The position numbers and the translations under genes were made by a program. The notes below the pieces were generated by a model. It did not search any database, was not told where the DNA came from, and saw only the letters and a list, made by a program, of their open reading frames with translations. 64,000 nt of DNA, taken from positions 36,549 to 100,548 of the forward strand of contig CAKRYI010000007.1 in the NCBI GenBank assembly GCA_934426825.1, in the 5' to 3' direction. Positions 8,298 to 15,923 of the stretch are shown here, piece by piece. Source of the stretch: an uncultured Acetatifactor sp. (GTDB taxonomy: Bacteria > Bacillota > Clostridia > Lachnospirales > Lachnospiraceae). The first letter of the stretch is position 1. Each line of letters begins with the position of its first letter.

Positions 8298-9062
8298 ATG
8301 AATGGGCAAATGTTTCAAATTGCATCTATCGTAGCGGCATGCAAAAAAGCTATGCAGTTGAATGAACCGATTCAATATTTTCCGGTGAGGTTTGAAAATA
8401 GTATTGAATTTGAATTTTTACCCCAAATGGGGATGACAAAATATACTGCACCAAATGTTACGGCATGGTTTGAGCAAATAAGGAAAAATCAAGTGACAGA
8501 TGTAAAGTTGCTTTGTCCATATTCGGTGAAAGATAGAGGTCTTTTGGGATTTTCAAATACGACAGAAAGTTCTATTCTATGTTTTCACAGAAATGGAAAG
8601 GTGACATATTTTGTACCTAAATGGCAATTTGATTCTGTACGAAGAAATTGGAACATTTTGTATTCTGAGCATGAGTGGCCTAATCCACCATCCCAAAAGC
8701 CACGGTTTGAAAACAACACGGATTCGTTCCGGGAAGTGTTATTATCTATTAGAGAATTAGCCATAAAAATAGGGTGCGAAAATTTCGCACACATTTTCTC
8801 TTCTGCTGTAAACCTCTTGGATGGATTCGGCGAATATCCGGATAAAAAATATGGATTAGAATTGCCGCAAATTCCACAGCAAAATCTTCGGATGTTTGAA
8901 GCGGCAGGCATTGCAGATGTTTTTGGTGCAATGGGTTCTTGGAATGATAGTCCCCCGTATCTGGCGCACGAAAAAGGATTGGATAAAGAATACGAAACAC
9001 TTTCCGCTGACTTGTTGAAGAACATAAGACTTGCTATTTTGTATGCTATTAACGAGTGGTAA
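8298..9062 (+). CDS. Protein of unknown function (254 aa)
   Basis: I do not recognise this family. The 254 residues are soluble, with no signal peptide or membrane segment. The N-terminal half is rich in beta strands and aromatic residues (WFEQIRKNQVTDVKLLCP, then GKVTYFVPKW). The C-terminal half is helical and ends in a long helix (LLKNIRLAILYAINEW). GGAGGAG at 8283-8289 supports ATG 8298. It lies in the AT-rich segment directly after the rlmI relic, and an ATPase fragment overlaps its stop. Composition suggests horizontal origin. Confidence 0.6.
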   Translation: MNGQMFQIASIVAACKKAMQLNEPIQYFPVRFENSIEFEFLPQMGMTKYTAPNVTAWFEQIRKNQVTDVKLLCPYSVKDRGLLGFSNTTESSILCFHRNGKVTYFVPKWQFDSVRRNWNILYSEHEWPNPPSQKPRFENNTDSFREVLLSIRELAIKIGCENFAHIFSSAVNLLDGFGEYPDKKYGLELPQIPQQNLRMFEAAGIADVFGAMGSWNDSPPYLAHEKGLDKEYETLSADLLKNIRLAILYAINEW

Positions 9063-9063
9063 G

Positions 9064-9117
9064 ATTGATTGGCTGATTCAGACCGGAATTGTAAATAAAT
9101 ATATGATTGAGAAGTAA
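9064..9117 (+). pseudogene. Fragment of a second DUF4143 ATPase gene
   Basis: The reading frame starting inside the previous stop codon gives IDWLIQTGIVNKYMIEK and TAA. The intact ATPase at 6897-8189 contains IDWLIRAGIVNKCMKC in its DUF4143 region, so this is the remains of a related gene. Nothing else of that gene is present, and the fragment has no start codon. Confidence 0.65.
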
Positions 9118-9145
9118 ATCTATACGAAATGGGGTATAAAAAATA

Positions 9146-10519
9146 ATGAAACAACATGAGACAAAAAGAAGTTCGTTTTCCGGGAAAATAGGATTTGTAC
9201 TATCGGCGGCGGGGGCTTCTGTAGGATTAGGTAATATCTGGAGATTTCCATATCTGGCGGCAAAATACGGAGGGGGAATTTTCCTTGTTATTTATATTAT
9301 TTTGGCATTAACATTTGGATATACCATGATAATAGCGGAAACATCGTTAGGTCGAATGACCCAAAAAAGTCCTGTAGGAGCATATGCTTCTTTTGGAAAG
9401 TCAAAATGGATTTCGGCAGGAGGATGGATAAATGCAATTATTCCAATCCTTATAGTGCCGTATTATTCCGTGATTGGCGGATGGGTAATAAAATATCTTG
9501 TTGAGTACGCCATAGGGCAGACACAGGCTGTAGCGGCGGACGGATATTTTTCTGAATTCATTGCTGACGGTGTTTCAACGGAGATTTACTTTGTTATTTT
9601 TTCAGTGATTGTGTTAGTCATTATTTATGCCGGCGTACGCAATGGAATTGAACGTGTTTCAAAGTTCATGATGCCGGTTCTTGTGATTTTATCTTTGATA
9701 ATTACGGTATATTCCGTGACAAGGCCGGGAGCTTTGGCTGGTGTGAAGTATTTTTTGGTGCCAAATGTCAGTAATTTCTCGTGGATGACAGTTGTGTCAG
9801 CTATGGGACAGATGTTTTATTCACTTTCCATTGCAATGGGCATTTTGGTTACATTTGGTTCATATATGCAAAAAGAAACTTCTGTCGAGGAATCGACAAA
9901 GCAAGTTGAGATTTTCGATACAGCGATTGCCATTATGGCGGGACTTATGATTATTCCGGCAGTTTTCGCTTTCTCCGGTGGGGATGCGGAAACGCTTCAG
10001 GCAGGACCGGCGCTTATGTTTATTACGATTCCCAAAGTTTTTGCGAGTATGGGTTTGGGAACTTTTACGGGAGTACTGTTTTTCCTGCTGGTTCTTTTTG
10101 CCGCACTGACCAGTTCCATTGCATTGACAGAAAGTGCGGTTTCTACTTTTGAGGATGAATTCGGATGGAGCAGAAAGAAAGCTACGGTTGTCATCAGTGT
10201 GATTATGATAGTGCTTGGAAGTTTGTCGGCGCTGGGATATGGCCCGCTTTCCAATGTGAAAATAATGGGCATGCAGCTTCTGGACTTCTTTGATTTCCTG
10301 ACAAATACCGTTATGATGCCCATTGCTGCGATAGCAACCTGCCTGCTTATATCAAAAGTTGTCGGCGTAAAGCGTGTTGAGGAAGAAGTGACTTATGGAA
10401 AGGGCACATTTCGCAGAAAAAAGATATTCTGTTTTATGATTCAATATTTGTGTCCGATTTTTGCGGCATTAATTTTACTGAGTTCTATCGCAAATGCGTT
10501 TGGCTGGATTTCGATGTAA
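9146..10519 (+). CDS. Sodium-dependent transporter, neurotransmitter:sodium symporter (SNF) family
   Basis: This 457-residue inner-membrane symporter has about 11-12 transmembrane segments. It opens with FVLSAAGASVGLGNIWRFPY, the Na+ and substrate-binding TM1 signature of the LeuT fold. YGGGIFLVIYI in TM2, the TM6 unwinding region (SAMGQMFYSLSIAMG) and a Ser/Thr-rich TM8 (LFAALTSSIALTES) follow. Bacterial members import amino acids with Na+; the substrate is not assigned. It follows the accessory segment and is co-directional, with only a weak ribosome site. A hairpin and a small toxin-like gene lie just downstream. Confidence 0.92.
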   Translation: MKQHETKRSSFSGKIGFVLSAAGASVGLGNIWRFPYLAAKYGGGIFLVIYIILALTFGYTMIIAETSLGRMTQKSPVGAYASFGKSKWISAGGWINAIIPILIVPYYSVIGGWVIKYLVEYAIGQTQAVAADGYFSEFIADGVSTEIYFVIFSVIVLVIIYAGVRNGIERVSKFMMPVLVILSLIITVYSVTRPGALAGVKYFLVPNVSNFSWMTVVSAMGQMFYSLSIAMGILVTFGSYMQKETSVEESTKQVEIFDTAIAIMAGLMIIPAVFAFSGGDAETLQAGPALMFITIPKVFASMGLGTFTGVLFFLLVLFAALTSSIALTESAVSTFEDEFGWSRKKATVVISVIMIVLGSLSALGYGPLSNVKIMGMQLLDFFDFLTNTVMMPIAAIATCLLISKVVGVKRVEEEVTYGKGTFRRKKIFCFMIQYLCPIFAALILLSSIANAFGWISM

Positions 10520-10534
10520 TTTCTGCGGATGATG

Positions 10535-10575
10535 TTGGCCAGCCCTCCAGACGAAAGAAAGGAGGGCATTGCCAA
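10535..10575 (+). promoter_or_regulatory. Hairpin hiding the ribosome site of the holin-like toxin gene
   Basis: TTGGC and GCCCTCC (10535-10548) pair with GGAGGGC and GCCAA (10561-10575). The second arm holds the AGGAGG ribosome site and reaches the first base of the start codon. Such sequestration is known for type I toxin mRNAs. The same hairpin could also lie at the 3' end of the symporter transcript. Confidence 0.6.
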
Positions 10576-10670
10576 TGTATGTTACATATGCTGATTTGAT
10601 TCAGATTGGAATATTCATTTGCACCCTTGTGGGATTGTGTTAAACAATTTTCAAGGGAAGACGAAAATAG
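10575..10670 (+). pseudogene. Putative holin-like (type I) toxin gene interrupted by a stop codon
   Basis: The frame gives MYVTYADLIQIGIFICTLVG then LC, a TAA at 10641-10643, and TIFKGRRK to TAG at 10668-10670. Without the TAA the peptide would be a typical 31-residue holin-like toxin: short polar N-terminus, one transmembrane helix and a basic tail. A Tyr codon (TAT/TAC) is the expected base state at the stop. The ribosome site AGGAGGG lies 9 nt before the ATG inside a hairpin. The 22-residue product lacks the basic tail and is probably inactive. Alternatively the short form is real. Confidence 0.6.
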
Positions 10671-10697
10671 CCGCCATTACCACGAATAATGACGGCT
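10669..10697. terminator. Inverted repeat at the end of the holin-like gene
   Basis: AGCCGCCATTA and TAATGACGGCT pair with one mismatch across a seven-base loop. On the minus strand the arm is followed by ATTTTCG, so it may end an antisense RNA coming from about 10770. A second hairpin, GAGG-AGCC/GGCT-CCTC then TTTC (about 10725-10755), could end the + transcript. The antisense RNA is inferred from the usual layout of such loci. Confidence 0.45.
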
Positions 10698-10875
10698 GTT
10701 GATAAAACAGTTATCTAATTGTTTAGAGGTAAGCCGCTTCTCTGGCTTTTCCTCTTTCTATGGTTAATATAACATATTCTATGAACGCCTGCGAGCCAAA
10801 ATATGCTTGATATTTAAGGATTTTCAGGCATTTTGAAGCAAAGCGAAATACCGTTCTTTAAAATCATGAAATTTC

Positions 10876-11739
10876 CTAGTTCATTCTAAAATACAGGGTA
10901 TCCTCATCTGCAACATCATAGATAGTCACATTTTCCAATTCCGGTGCACGTTTGCCGAACACAACCACAGTGCCGTCGTAGCCGGTGGGTGTACACACAT
11001 AAAAATAAAAATCTATGGTGCAGGAGGTTGCGTCGGATTCGATATTATGATAGCAAATGGCTTCACATTCATAATCGGTTCCGTGGAAATTTACCGTATA
11101 GGTTCTGGCTGCATAATCGGACAGAGGAATGATTTCCTTATCCCGACAACTGCTGTCCCAACCGTCAATGTCGTAAAAGTCTTCATAAAAGTAACAAAAT
11201 CCTGCTCCGCCGGTAAAAGGGTTGCCATCGGTAAACTGAGCGGTTGCGTGAAGAATATGCCACTCGTATCCTTCTTTTTTCTCGAGAGCGTAAAGCGGCT
11301 CCTCTTCAACAGTCTCGTATTCGGAGAAAGTAAGACTTCCGGTAAGCTCTTTGGAAGGATCATCATGGCAAATGGCAACCAAATTGTAGGTACCGCCCAG
11401 TTCCGTGTTAATGACATAACCATTTTCATCAAAGGCTGCCGGCAAAGGGTCACCTTCCGTTGCACCGCATGTACTGCAGGTTTTGGGGTCCTGATAGTTG
11501 GCGTCAATCCATGTGTGCTCTTCCGTTTCCTCTGTAAGCATATCCGTTTCGTCTGTTTTATCTTCAGGAATAGGCATTTCGCTTTCGTTGTAGTCTTGCT
11601 GTGATTCCTGCACTGTACTCTCGGAAACGTTCGTGTTCTGCGTTCTTTTTCCCTGTCCCGCTACAAGCAGGACGCCCACTGTACCTGCTGCAACGACAGC
11701 GCCGGCTCCGGCAATCCATATATATTTTGCGCTTTTCAT
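10876..11739 (-). CDS. Membrane-anchored extracytoplasmic protein of unknown function
   Basis: The 287 residues open with a basic start and one hydrophobic helix (IWIAGAGAVVAAGTVGVLLV, residues 8-27) that would anchor the protein outside the membrane; no lipobox Cys is present. An acidic Ser/Glu-rich linker follows (about 35-75). Near residue 85 comes CSTCGATEGD, a short Cys-pair motif seen in many Firmicute surface proteins. The rest (about 100-287) is beta-rich and unrecognised. The ribosome site AAAGGAGG lies just upstream on the minus strand, and its promoter is at 11774-11803. It is convergent with the symporter/toxin region. Confidence 0.7.
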   Translation of the reverse strand: MKSAKYIWIAGAGAVVAAGTVGVLLVAGQGKRTQNTNVSESTVQESQQDYNESEMPIPEDKTDETDMLTEETEEHTWIDANYQDPKTCSTCGATEGDPLPAAFDENGYVINTELGGTYNLVAICHDDPSKELTGSLTFSEYETVEEEPLYALEKKEGYEWHILHATAQFTDGNPFTGGAGFCYFYEDFYDIDGWDSSCRDKEIIPLSDYAARTYTVNFHGTDYECEAICYHNIESDATSCTIDFYFYVCTPTGYDGTVVVFGKRAPELENVTIYDVADEDTLYFRMN

Positions 11740-11773
11740 AAAAGAATCCTCCTTTACAATTTCTCTTAACCTT

Positions 11774-11803
11774 AATTTACTGCTTTTCCAGGGGAATCGT
11801 CAA
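11774..11803 (-). promoter_or_regulatory. Promoter of the anchored-protein gene
   Basis: On the minus strand TTGACG (11798-11803) and TAAATT (11774-11779) are 18 nt apart. The 24-bp repeat array begins 3 nt upstream of the -35 box. Confidence 0.5.
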
Positions 11804-11806
11804 GGT

Positions 11807-11926
11807 GAAAACTGCAAAAAGCCGCTGGCTGAAAATTGCAAAAAGCCGCTGTCGGAGAACTGCAAAAGTCTGCTATTGAAAAACTGCAAAAAGTTGTTGA
11901 CCGAAAATTGCAAAGAATTGCTGCAG
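11807..11926. repeat. Five imperfect 24-bp tandem repeats
   Basis: Units start at 11807, 11831, 11855, 11879 and 11903. The consensus is close to GAAAAYTGCAAAAAGCCGCT plus four variable bases. The period is a multiple of three, so one frame reads an octapeptide repeat ENCKKPL-x and another reads LQK-type octads (small frame 11836-12018). Neither has a convincing ribosome site. The array abuts the -35 of the minus-strand gene and may hold repeated protein-binding sites. It is not a CRISPR, since there are no spacers. Confidence 0.75.
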
Positions 11927-12034
11927 GAAATTTAGGACAATTACCTACCCAAATGGACAATCTGTTGCAGTCATGCAAATTTTCAAAAATTCAGTTCAGA
12001 AACATTCTCAAAGAATAAGTCCGAAAAGAAAAAC

Positions 12035-12092
12035 TTGACATATATAGACTGCCGATATATCATATAAAAGAAATATATAGGTTACCTATATA
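12035..12092 (+). promoter_or_regulatory. Promoter and palindromic operator of the PadR operon
   Basis: TTGACA (12035-12040) and TATCAT (12058-12063) are 17 nt apart. Just downstream TATATAGGT-T-ACCTATATA (12074-12092) is a perfect palindrome. It would lie at the start of the transcript, where a repressor would block transcription. PadR autoregulation is the inferred use. The 190-nt leader to the ATG at 12280 is A-rich with CAAAC repeats. Confidence 0.6.
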
Positions 12093-12279
12093 CTATATGC
12101 GCATACAATCATACGCCACATTATACACAGACTGCACTGCACATATAAAAAGTACCTGCCCACAGCCATCTATATATAAAACATATGAAACGCATGCGGA
12201 CACATGAAAATGACGGAAAGCAAAAAAGCAAACAAAAAGGCAAACAAAAACCAAACAGAAAACAAGGAGGAAGCGTAAT

Positions 12280-12612
12280 ATGGCGGTTGATAAGACTTTG
12301 GTATCGGGAAGCATGACAATGCTGATTTTACGGTTGTTGTCGGAGAAGGACATGTACGGATATGAGATGATTGACGCCCTGCGGAAGAAATCACAAAATG
12401 TGTTTGAATTAAAGGCGGGCACTTTATATCCTCTGTTACACGGGCTGGAGGACAAGGGACTCCTTACGGTGTACGAGAGCGAATATGCGGGCAAAACCAG
12501 AAAGTATTACCGTATTACGAAGGAAGGCACAAAGGTACTGGAAAAGAAGATGAGCGAGTGGAAAGAGTATCAGGGAGCCGTTACCAATGTTCTGGCAATG
12601 GGAGGGATTTAA
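12280..12612 (+). CDS. PadR-family transcriptional regulator
   Basis: This 110-residue cytoplasmic DNA-binding protein has the PadR winged helix: LVSGSMTMLILRLLSEKDMYGYEM, then LKAGTLYPLLHGLEDKGLL and the wing GKTRKYYRIT. The C-terminal helix (KKMSEWKEYQGAVTNVL) is the dimerisation helix of short PadR-s2 types. AAGGAGGAA sits 7 nt before ATG 12280. The next gene starts one base after its stop. PadR next to a gene with a HAAS-like domain is a common Firmicute arrangement in which PadR represses the pair. Confidence 0.92.
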   Translation: MAVDKTLVSGSMTMLILRLLSEKDMYGYEMIDALRKKSQNVFELKAGTLYPLLHGLEDKGLLTVYESEYAGKTRKYYRITKEGTKVLEKKMSEWKEYQGAVTNVLAMGGI

Positions 12613-12613
12613 G

Positions 12614-13888
12614 ATGGAAGAATATATCAGAGTATTGTTGGAACAGATTCGATGTAAAAAAGCCCATGCCGCCATCCGGGAGGAACTCTGCACACATATG
12701 GAAGAACAGACAGCGGACAATATGGCTGCGGGAATGAGCAGGGAGGAGGCGGAAGCTGCCGCCGTAAAGGATATGGGCAGTCCGGTGGAGACAGGCATAT
12801 CTTTGGACAGAATCCACAGACCGCAAATGGCATGGGGAATTCTGGGGCTTATGGCGGTTATCACGCTGCTTGCAAATGTGCTGATGCACTCCCGGACTTT
12901 TACCGGATATTCCTGTATCGGTTTTGTGCTCATGGTACTGGTTTATCGTCTGGATTATACGTTCGTGGGCAGATTTTCCAAAATCATTGCGGCGGCATTT
13001 CTGCTGCTCGGGTTCGCCTATGTATGGGTCGAACCGGGTATGAATCTGTATCAGATGCTGTTTTCGGCAATGATGTTGTATGTGCCGGTTTATGCGGCAG
13101 TGGTTTATAAATACCACGGCACAGGCTACAGCGGAATTATCAAGTCTGTTTTGTGGCTGGTTGCGCCGGTCTTTTTGGCATTATGTTTACCCAACCGTCC
13201 ACTGGCGGTGATTTTGTTTATGTCCATGCTGATTGTGCTGACACTGGCAATTCAAAAGGGCTGGTTTTCGGTGGAGAGAAAGAAAGCGACCGCACTGTTG
13301 TGGGCAGTGATGTTGGGCATTCCGGTACCGGCGCTTTTCGTTTTTCTGCGTTTTGGAATGCGGGAGTATCAGTATGAGAGGATTATGGCATGGATTACAA
13401 AAAGCGGGGACGGCGCTTATCAGATGCAGGCTATCCGCCGGTATTTAGACGGCAGCACATGGGTGGGAAAAAGTGCGGAATATCAGGATATTGTGAACTC
13501 CCTGCCGGACTGGGACAGCGGTTTTTCCCTTACCTATTTCACGGCAAGTTACGGTAAGATTGTAGGAATCGGAGCTTGCGCCCTCCTTTTGGTTTTGGTG
13601 TGCGCGGCGTTTCTTGCCTGCACCCGTCAGAAAAATCAGCTTGGAATGTTGATGGGAGTGGCAAGCGCTATGATTTTGGCGGTTAATACGTCCGTAAATC
13701 TGTTGGAGAATGCCGGCGTTCTGCCGATAACCCAGACATTTCTGCCGTTTTTCTCCGCCGGGGGAAGTACAATACTGGTCAGTTATATTTTAATTGGAAT
13801 CATATTGAGCGTGTACCGCTACCGGAATGTGTATGCGGCACACGCAAATGTGAAACTGCCTTCATTCAAAATGACGATAGACTTGTAA
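12614..13888 (+). CDS. HAAS-like N-domain fused to a FtsW/RodA-type SEDS membrane protein
   Basis: The 424 residues start with a soluble helical domain (about 1-65, EYIRVLLEQIRCKKAHAAIR and EEAEAAAVKDMGSPVE) typical of HAAS/permease-prefix proteins paired with PadR. About ten transmembrane segments follow. The C-terminus, VLPITQTFLPFFSAGGSTIL then LIGIILSVYRYR, matches the conserved SEDS end motif (LPF-S-GGSS). SEDS proteins polymerise peptidoglycan glycan strands. At roughly 350 residues the SEDS part is nearly full length, but the catalytic Asp of the RodA extracellular loop cannot be confirmed by eye. ATG 12614 follows GGGAGG by 8 nt. The gene is tightly coupled to padR. Confidence 0.8.
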   Translation: MEEYIRVLLEQIRCKKAHAAIREELCTHMEEQTADNMAAGMSREEAEAAAVKDMGSPVETGISLDRIHRPQMAWGILGLMAVITLLANVLMHSRTFTGYSCIGFVLMVLVYRLDYTFVGRFSKIIAAAFLLLGFAYVWVEPGMNLYQMLFSAMMLYVPVYAAVVYKYHGTGYSGIIKSVLWLVAPVFLALCLPNRPLAVILFMSMLIVLTLAIQKGWFSVERKKATALLWAVMLGIPVPALFVFLRFGMREYQYERIMAWITKSGDGAYQMQAIRRYLDGSTWVGKSAEYQDIVNSLPDWDSGFSLTYFTASYGKIVGIGACALLLVLVCAAFLACTRQKNQLGMLMGVASAMILAVNTSVNLLENAGVLPITQTFLPFFSAGGSTILVSYILIGIILSVYRYRNVYAAHANVKLPSFKMTIDL

Positions 13889-13894
13889 TAAGAT

Positions 13895-15220
13895 TTAGTA
13901 TTTGTATTTCTTGCGCTTGCAAATCAGGAACAAAGCGGTGGCAGTTACGGACATAACTTCGGCGCCCACGATGGACAGCCAGATTCCGTCCAATCCCCAG
14001 ATAAGCGGGAAAATCAACACGGCAGCTATCTGGAATACCAGTGTACGAAGAAAAGCAATCAGAGCGGAGGTCAAACCGTCGTTGAGTGCCGTGAAAAAGG
14101 ACGAACCGAAAATGGAGAAACCGGAAAACAGGAAAGAAAAGGAGAAGACGAAAAAGGCTCTCACAGTGATTTCCATTAATTCCGCATCGTAACCTACAAA
14201 AAGTCTGGACAGAGGGACTGCTAAAAGTTCACCCGCCGCAAACATGACGATGGCACAAATGGCAATCATCCGCAGACTTTTTTTCAGAAGTCCCTTTAAC
14301 TCATCATAATTTTGCGCTCCATAGTGGTAGCCGACAATCGGAGCGGCGCCCACGGCGTAACCGATAAAGATTGCCACAAAAATCATGGAGACATACATCA
14401 GCACCCCGTATGCGGCAATACCGTTTTCTCCGGCATATTTCATAAGCTGCATATTGTAAAGCATGCTTACAATAGACATAGAGATGTTGCTCATAAATTC
14501 AGAAGAACCGTTGGTGCAGGTTTTGAACAGTGCACTTTTGTCAAAATGAAATTTGCCAAGGCGCAGGCTGCTGCTGTTGGGGCGGATGAAGTAAATGAGC
14601 GGAATGATACCGCCGACAAACTGGCTGAGAGCGGTAGCAGCCGCAGCACCGGCAAGTCCCCATGAAAAGACCGCTACAAACAGGGCGTCCAACACCATGT
14701 TGGTAAGTCCGGCAGCGACGGTGACGTATAATCCCAGTTTGGGTTTTTCTGCCGTAGAAAACAGACATTGAAATTCAAACTGCAGGACATAAAAGGGCAG
14801 GGCAACGAGAATGATTCTGCCGTAGAGAATACAGTTTTCCAAAAGCTGTCCCTCAGCACCCATCAGCATGGCAATGGGGCGCAGCAAGGCAAAGCCGAGT
14901 ATGCCAAACAAAACACCCAGAGCGGCGGATACCCCTACAATCATGGAAAAGATTTCATTTGCTTTCTTGAGATGACCGGTACCCATTGTCATGGAGATTA
15001 AGGCAGCGCCGCCGGTTCCGAACATGAATCCGATGCAGCCTAAAATCATAAGCACGGGCATAATGAGGTTGACTGCGGCAAATTGTGTTTTCCCGGCAAA
15101 ATTGGAAACGAAAAAGCCGTCAACCACGCCGTAGATGGAAGTAAATATCATCATAATGATGGATGGAAAGGTAAAACGCAGTAAACGTTTGTAAGTAAAG
15201 TGGTCTGATAACTGTATCAT
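13895..15220 (-). CDS. MATE-family efflux transporter
   Basis: The 441 residues form 12 transmembrane helices in two repeated halves. It opens with YKRLLRFTFPSIIMMIFTSIYGVVDGFFVS, a MATE N-terminal signature. MATE proteins expel drugs or cationic metabolites using Na+ or H+. It is the second gene of a minus-strand operon; the marR stop codon ends one base before its start, so translation is coupled. It meets the SEDS gene tail to tail with 6 nt between them. The exported compound is unknown, but the MarR partner suggests induction by it. Confidence 0.93.
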   Translation of the reverse strand: MIQLSDHFTYKRLLRFTFPSIIMMIFTSIYGVVDGFFVSNFAGKTQFAAVNLIMPVLMILGCIGFMFGTGGAALISMTMGTGHLKKANEIFSMIVGVSAALGVLFGILGFALLRPIAMLMGAEGQLLENCILYGRIILVALPFYVLQFEFQCLFSTAEKPKLGLYVTVAAGLTNMVLDALFVAVFSWGLAGAAAATALSQFVGGIIPLIYFIRPNSSSLRLGKFHFDKSALFKTCTNGSSEFMSNISMSIVSMLYNMQLMKYAGENGIAAYGVLMYVSMIFVAIFIGYAVGAAPIVGYHYGAQNYDELKGLLKKSLRMIAICAIVMFAAGELLAVPLSRLFVGYDAELMEITVRAFFVFSFSFLFSGFSIFGSSFFTALNDGLTSALIAFLRTLVFQIAAVLIFPLIWGLDGIWLSIVGAEVMSVTATALFLICKRKKYKY

Positions 15221-15221
15221 T

Positions 15222-15665
15222 TTATTTTTCTAACTCCTTTGCTTTCTTTTGAAGTTCAACCAGAAACAATTCGGTTAAGTTCAGATATTTTTCCAAATCT
15301 TCTTTGCTCCACGAACGGAAGATTTCGTTTTCCATTTCAATCAGACGGACGGCGGTGGTGTTGGCAAGCTGTGTGCCCTTTTCCGTCAGGTGGACAATTT
15401 TGCTCTTTTTGCCGGAAGGCTCTAAGTAAAGCAGGCCATCGGCTTCTAACTTCCGGAGCGCGGAATTGATGGTTTGCTTGCTTAGGCAGGAACGCCGGCA
15501 GATTTCCTGCAGCGGGCAGCAGTCCCCGAAGTCGCAGATGGTGTAAAGTATCATCATGGAACTGTCCGACAAACCTAACTTTAAAGCTATTTCGTGGTAC
15601 ACGGCGTCCGTTTCGCCCATAAGGTGGTTAAAACGCCGCATTTCTTTTGAGGTATAGAGACTCAT
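15222..15665 (-). CDS. MarR-family transcriptional regulator
   Basis: This 147-residue winged-helix regulator has CPLQEICRRSCLSKQTINSALRKLEADGLLYLEPSGKKSK as helix-turn-helix and wing (about 50-90). N- and C-terminal helices form the dimer. It is the first gene of the marR-MATE operon and very probably represses it through the paired operator at 15685-15729. AGGAGAG on the minus strand is the ribosome site. Confidence 0.93.
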   Translation of the reverse strand: MSLYTSKEMRRFNHLMGETDAVYHEIALKLGLSDSSMMILYTICDFGDCCPLQEICRRSCLSKQTINSALRKLEADGLLYLEPSGKKSKIVHLTEKGTQLANTTAVRLIEMENEIFRSWSKEDLEKYLNLTELFLVELQKKAKELEK

Positions 15666-15684
15666 AGTGTGCAGTATCTCTCCT

Positions 15685-15735
15685 TTAGTCCGAAATCATA
15701 CTGCCCACTATAGTACGATTTCGGACTAATGTCAA
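15685..15735 (-). promoter_or_regulatory. marR-MATE promoter with two 13-bp inverted operators
   Basis: On the minus strand TTGACA (15730-15735) and TATAGT (15707-15712) are 17 nt apart. TTAGTCCGAAATC (15685-15697) and GATTTCGGACTAA (15717-15729) are perfect inverted arms. One fills the -35/-10 spacer; the other lies just after the start site. Bound MarR would block RNA polymerase at both places. Confidence 0.8.
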
Positions 15736-15774
15736 GTAAAGAAATCATAAAAATGGCTGCTTAAAAAAGTCTTC

Positions 15775-15803
15775 TTGTATTTGGAAAGAAAAAATGGTAT
15801 TCT
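15775..15803 (+). promoter_or_regulatory. Promoter of the riboswitch-antiporter transcript
   Basis: TTGTAT (15775-15780) and TATTCT (15798-15803) are 17 nt apart. The predicted start falls at about 15810, at the 5' edge of the aptamer. Confidence 0.6.
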
Positions 15804-15807
15804 AGCC

Positions 15808-15872
15808 GTGGGAATGAAGTTCTCCCTTGGTGAAACCTAAACCGCTTATTAAGCTGATGACTTCTGTGATTT
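15808..15872 (+). promoter_or_regulatory. Fluoride (crcB-type) riboswitch aptamer
   Basis: GGGAATGAAGTTCTCCC, a small TTGGTGAAACC insert, AAACCGCTT, then AAGCTGATGACTTCTG follow the order and conserved bases of the crcB RNA motif. In that motif a GATG-G-GTTC-CC hairpin precedes a GCTGATG-CTCC strand that closes the stem and pseudoknot. The fluoride-bound form would hold GCTGATGACTTC and so block the terminator at 15851-15901. That is an ON switch with fluoride. The motif assignment is by eye; no covariance search was run. Confidence 0.8.
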
Positions 15873-15901
15873 TATTTTCGCAGAAGAGCATCAGCTTTTT
15901 T
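15851..15901 (+). terminator. Riboswitch expression-platform terminator
   Basis: AAGCTGATG-A-CTTCTG pairs with CAGAAG-AG-CATCAGCTT and is followed by TTTTT. The left arm is the 3' strand of the aptamer, so terminator and ligand-bound aptamer exclude each other. The antiporter ribosome site lies about 10 nt beyond the T run. Confidence 0.8.
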
Positions 15902-15923
15902 GCGTGAAAAAGGAGGAAACACT

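Noticed and set aside
11047..11604. + strand 185-codon frame opposite the anchored-protein gene
   Set aside because: The minus-strand protein has a membrane anchor, ribosome site and domain-like Cys motif; the + frame is Val/Phe-rich and has no ribosome site.
11807..11926. 24-bp repeats as a CRISPR array
   Set aside because: Units are directly joined with no spacers, and no cas genes are nearby.
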